In this document: piece by piece, positions 60,101-64,000 of the stretch
Numbering within the stretch: position 1 is the first letter of the stretch
Layout of the letters: every line of letters starts with the position of its first letter
Assembly (NCBI RefSeq): GCF_026745355.1
Contig: NC_079209.1
Span: 21,532,266-21,596,265 of the forward strand
DNA from: Beta vulgaris subsp. vulgaris
Lineage: Eukaryota > Streptophyta > Magnoliopsida > Caryophyllales > Amaranthaceae
Direction of reading: 5' to 3'
Length of the DNA: 64,000 nt
Notes under the pieces: model-generated
Databases searched by the model: none
What the model was told of the DNA's origin: nothing
Seen by the model: the letters and a program-made list of their open reading frames with translations, nothing else
Program-made: the position numbers and the translations under genes

Positions 60101-63100
60101 ACATTGAAATACTCTCTTCACCACAAACCAACACTGAAAAAATAAATAGGGAACCACTGGAAAGAAAGAAATCCTCCCTATAATTCTAACATTACAAACT
60201 ACATAGTATAGTGCACTAGTGCTGAGTGATGACATACCTACACCCACCCTTATAATTGCAGAAACAATTTTTTAGAAACCTGAGTTGACAAAAACTGAAA
60301 AAAAAAGTAAAAAAAACCAATCAATGTAATAAAAGAAGAATACCCAAAATCAAATACAACACTGAGAGAAAGCGGAATGTAAAATGAAAAGAGGTATCCC
60401 ATGTGGCTTGTATGTCCACAATATCTTATTCAATATAGACAAATGCAATTTAATCGTCCTCTTACTCCCTCAAGAGTATGTCAACTCGAAGTTTAACATG
60501 GTCCAATTAGAAAAACTCATCACCATGTAAGTTTATGTGACAGTTACAAGCCAATAACAAACCACATAAATTTCTAATAGAAAAATTAATAAGCCATGGA
60601 AATTGGCTACACACTCCACAATCATCCGATGTCTAAGGATTCAGGTATCAACCATCCTGTCTAGAATCTAGATTAAAGATAAATGCCAGGATGAACACTA
60701 CTAATTCACAAAGAAGAAATTTTAATAACATCTATGTACTGTAATGAATCAACCTAAGGAGAGGGGCCCTCATGGTATTGAATTGTTAGTTAATAGTAAC
60801 TGGAGAAATAACTAAGTTAGTAGTATCGATTTCTCCCAGATCTTTTCTTCTTTATGTTAATCTTCATGCTCTTCCCTTAGATTTACTGTCCAGATTTCAG
60901 ATTCTCAATTCATCACAGGTACTTAATCTGTTCTCAAGATTGCAAAACCAAAGAAATTTCAAGAAAAAATGGACTTGAAATCAAAAAAGAGAAATTGAAT
61001 GTTCCATTTTTGTGATTGTTCAAAGCTCGCAGGGCATAAACATGATTTACTTCGACTCGTCTGTATCTAGTTTTGGGTGCCTATTGAAGATTTTACACTA
61101 TACATCAATAAAGTTTACTGTAGGTTATTCTTTGAGCTCATCTCCGCCACGTGGAACCTGAGGTAGATCTGAAGGATTAAGCTTCCAGCTCCGGATTAGA
61201 ATTGCTTTCACTTTAGACAGTACTTCAGAATGGATAATATATATTGACATGAACTGAACAAAAGAGGCTTGTGTTTTCCAGTTAAGATATGCTTTTACCC
61301 ATTTAACATACAGGGTGTCATTACGTACGAAGTTGGCCACATAAGTATCCTCACACAATTCTAGATGAATGCCCACATTACTTAAGTCTCTGGAGTTGCA
61401 AGGTCGCGTGTCTATTTGAATTAAGCAACTGGAAAATCAAAAAGTAATTGAACTTGAATGCTTTTCTTCGTTTTGGGGAAGCATAACAAAGAAAGAGAAG
61501 ATCAAAGAGGAAAGAAATATAGCAACAAGGCTCTCTGTTAAGTGCAGCTACTTTCAAAACTTAAAGAGAGACCACCACAACCTCATGTACGCAACTACAC
61601 AAGTAACACAACCACACAAGTAGGTAGTTCTTCATTTCTCTTATGTCTGGATCAATAATAACTTTCAGCGTGTTACTCAATCTATTGCTTAAAAAACATT
61701 TTGTAAGCGAAATTGTAAGATCAAACTAATTAAGGATGTGTTCTTAACCTAAATTGAACTTGTCTCAACTTTTCTTAACTTACTCTAGTTGTGTAGTGAT
61801 CTTGTGTATTTATGTCACTTATCACCGTGAGAATAGAACACCCCTCCCCCCTACCGCAAAAGCCCTTTGAACAGTTGTTTGCCACAAACCCTCTCTATAC
61901 CTTATGCAAGATATATTTTTCAAACCTCATCCAACAAGTCCTGCCATTTGAACACAAGACTATCAAGTTTAACTGCTACAATAAGTTACTCTGTTCTGAG
62001 ACCATGTTAAGCAACAGAAGCTCAAATTTTACGCTAATGAATAGAGACCCATGATGATTGATACCACAATCAAAAGCCTAATGATTGATATATTATGCTA
62101 GTTACTTTAGTAAACCATAAATTCTAAGAGCAACTCTAAAAGCATAATGATAAAGATATAAGTACATTGAAAGTTGAAACAGATCAAAAGACAGCATGTT
62201 GTTCCAGTTACCTGTCTAATTCCTGCAGTATTAGCAGGACCATCCAGTACCAGTCCAAGCACCTTAAGTTTAAAACTTCCATTGCTGTCAGGCATCTCCC
62301 TGAGATTTATTCCGATACCAGTCATGTCATATCTCGCCATCTTCGAGAACTTTCATTCATAAACAATTCACATGCCATGGGAAAAAAATAAGAACTATAA
62401 CACGCGTGAGTTAAACCTTGTGACCAGACCAATAGAACTGCAAACCATAATAAAAAAGTTGTCATCTAAAAATGCATGCAGCAGTCAATCTGACATTGTT
62501 TACAGCCATGGGAAAAAAATAAGAACTACAACACGCGTGAGTTAAACCTTGTGACCAGACCAATAGAACTGCAAAGCATAATAAAAAAGTTGTCATCTAA
62601 AAATGCATGTAGCAGTCAATCTGACATTGTTTACAGCATTGGATAATATTAACCATGCAAGCAAACAGGTGCTACATATATAATCTTGGAGAGCCGGACA
62701 AATGACAAGAGAAAAAGATTATGCAAGCAAAAGTTAAACAATCAGCAACCAAGTGAACTTGCATATAAAAGGAGGTAAGGTCTTAATTGTATTGTGATCC
62801 AGCACACCAAACACTGCTTGGTGCTACATATTGCAACGTGTCCAGCTGCTATTTCCAAACTTATCAGAATTGTGAAACCAGTCCTTAGACACTAAATAGA
62901 CAGTAAATTTTAGAAGCAACACCACTTCCTATGCTTCAATTTGACTGTTGGAGTTGACAAAATGTGTATATTGGAAGTGCTTAAAAATCACCAATTGTAG
63001 CATTTTTAAGTGGATTTTGAACTTGAAAACTAGGACTTTAAAGTGAAACAGAGAGAGGAGTATAAAAACATCATCCTTAAACTTGATTACCTCTTCTGGC

Positions 63101-63210
63101 GATAAAAAACGTGTGTAAGGATCTCCTAAGCTTGCCAGCATTTTTTGGACGATATTATGAGCCTTGGATCTAGTCTTAATGGAGCTACTCAATATATCTT
63201 CCTTCTTGTG
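54123..63210 (-). CDS. CTPA: C-terminal processing peptidase (CtpA family, S41), 3' eleven exons
   Basis: Exons 63210-63091, 62349-62212, 60050-59946, 59843-59675, 57607-57531, 56679-56635, 55679-55599, 54826-54788, 54710-54648, 54407-54278 and 54178-54123 sum to 1023 nt (340 residues plus stop), frame continuous. Order: end of the N-terminal helical region (IVQKMLASLGDPYTRFLSPEE), PDZ domain (YDMTGIGINLRE, VLGLVLDGPANTAG, GDEILSVDGEDVRGKSAFEV), then the S41 protease (VGYVRLKEFNSLARKDIV, ASCFVLDLRDNYGGLVQAG). The catalytic Ser is in TASASE and Lys in GEKTYGKG, the usual Ser-Lys dyad. The enzyme trims the C-terminus of photosystem II D1 in the thylakoid lumen; which CtpA paralogue this is remains open. 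Transit peptide and first exons lie beyond 64000. The C-terminal exon (WSKVTEYLSTCNLSKQR) follows donor CCCAC|GTGAG. Confidence 0.93.
56770..56789. repeat. Poly-C tract in CtpA intron
   Basis: About 19 consecutive C on the plus strand, a possible assembly or polymorphism hot spot. A second shorter tract lies near 59508-59521. Confidence 0.9.
57750..58275 (+). mobile_element. LINE 3' end (RTE-like), degenerate, in CtpA intron, antisense to the gene
   Basis: The plus strand reads the typical C-terminal LINE ORF2 end with stops: GVAEMRM-stop-KW, ESRLHRCGAQG, DA..VRRVGILE, GRQKMT-stop-IKEVRNDTKK, RGWRQII, and the 3' signature cattgggattaaggcttt followed by ttgttgtagttgctgttg. These are remnants of the common plant RTE/L1 tail. 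Confidence 0.8.
58497..58994. mobile_element. Foldback MITE with about 130-bp inverted repeats
   Basis: Left arm (from ggtttttttttcatataaga through ggggaaagacctaa, atatgatact, ttggcaa) is matched in reverse complement by the right arm (ending cttatatgacaaaagaaaacc). Flanks ataaaataaata / ataaaataagta suggest a 9-12-bp target duplication, pointing to a Mutator-like MITE. Centre about 58625-58860. Confidence 0.8.
61125..61376 (-). pseudogene. LINE ORF2 fragment (zinc-binding/RT-related) in CtpA intron
   Basis: An 83-residue open frame reads VRNDTLYVKWVKAYLNWK and KAILIRSWKLNPSDLPQVP, resembling the sequence near the C-terminal zf-RVT region of plant LINE ORF2 (xxLWVKWVH pattern). Weak evidence, short fragment, same strand as CtpA. 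Confidence 0.4.
62374..62635. repeat. 131-bp perfect-register tandem duplication in CtpA intron
   Basis: 62374-62504 and 62505-62635 both start gccatgggaaaaaaataaga and end gacattgtttaca, with about three substitutions between copies (actataac/actacaac, gcaaacc/gcaaagc, gcatgc/gcatgt). It lies about 25 bp upstream (transcript sense) of a CtpA exon acceptor. Confidence 0.92.
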
Positions 63211-64000
63211 CTGTACAAAAGATAATACATATGCTTTAGAAAGAGCATGTAAAAACAGAAAAAACTGACAATGTTATACATAAAGAAAATTGCTAATCGC
63301 ACTATTTTCCAAACAATTTACAACTACGATTAGCATCAATGAAATCTCTAGTCTTTGAGAAGATCTAGGTAAATTAAAGTTGCTCACAGCATAATCAGGT
63401 AATCAGGTGCAAAAGGGCGATATCATGTCATTCACATGTAAAATTCTTGAAGCATGCACATTTACTCAATATGCAAAAAAAAACAAGATGATGTTTATTA
63501 AGGTGGAACTGAGACCCCCTCCCCTACCCAAATACAAACAAAAAAAAAATAGAAACACTCACACACGCATGGACGCTTAGTTTTATACTGTGAAGGCAAT
63601 CCATACATTAACAAGTAGCAACCCCGCCAAAGGAATTTATCACAAAAAAGGCAATGCTAAATCAAAAGTTTCTTGTTTAAGTACTAGTTGAAGTCAATCT
63701 ACTATAAGTGATCAACATTAACCCTCGCATCTGATGACATGTCCTTTTATTTTGTCCTTAGATCTTTTGTTTTTCTAAAATAAAAAGGAAAAGGCATCAA
63801 GAGTCCAGCTATGCCCCCTCTTCTATAAAAAGACCCAACTATTAATTAACTCGGAATAATCCCAAGTCCCAATTTTGATTAGGTGTCTTCGTGGAAAGGG
63901 TCAATATGGCACATTTAAAGTGGGATAAAAATAATTACTAGATAAGCACAATATCAAAAGACAGCATTTTAGTCAAATATAGACAAGATAACTAATTGGT
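63211..64000. other. CtpA intron and window edge
   Basis: No exon matching the N-terminal part of CtpA was found here; acceptor of the exon at 63210 is tttgtacag. The sequence appears to be intron. Confidence 0.5.

Overview
The window is nuclear DNA from a flowering plant, probably a eudicot. It has multi-exon genes with GT-AG introns, plant-specific families (COR413 inner-membrane protein, X8-domain GPI protein, chloroplast-type C-terminal processing protease), many plant transposons (Copia, Tekay-like LTR, PIF/Harbinger, hAT, Mutator-like, Stowaway, LINE) and AT-rich intergenic DNA. Stowaway termini and CACTA subterminal repeats of this type would fit Caryophyllales, but that placement is a guess.

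Layout. 1-4722: a decayed Copia retrotransposon on the minus strand, cut by the window start. 4723-18987: a head-to-tail array of nine ~1.44 kb units, each carrying the last four exons of an unrecognised gene; it is interrupted by a Mutator-like element, a hAT element and a hAT nested in a second Mutator-like element, all with clean target duplications. 18988-22740: LTR, minisatellite and MITE debris. 23045-33640 (minus): a ten-coding-exon EXS-domain membrane protein gene with one GC-AG intron and several MITEs in its introns. 33874-38395: a near-complete PIF/Harbinger transposon whose DDE transposase is broken by one in-frame stop. 38400-45780: repeat-rich DNA with two diverged copies of one dispersed repeat, a CACTA end, a Stowaway MITE, a polyadenylated-looking retrocopy remnant and an RNase H remnant. 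45870-47971 (plus): a COR413 chloroplast inner-membrane protein gene. 48944-50808 (minus): an X8-domain, glycine-rich, GPI-anchored secreted protein. 51180-54120: intergenic. 54123-64000 (minus): a C-terminal processing protease gene (CtpA family); its N-terminal exons lie beyond the window.

The four host genes belong to unrelated processes (membrane EXS protein, chloroplast envelope, cell wall, chloroplast lumen proteolysis) and form no pathway. Exon structures were built by hand from splice consensus plus reading-frame continuity; the EXS, COR413 and X8 models each sum to a whole number of codons. The most unusual feature is the tandem array of a gene 3' end: inner units form one sequence subfamily and outer units another, and coding frames are largely open although no 5' part of the gene is present in the window.
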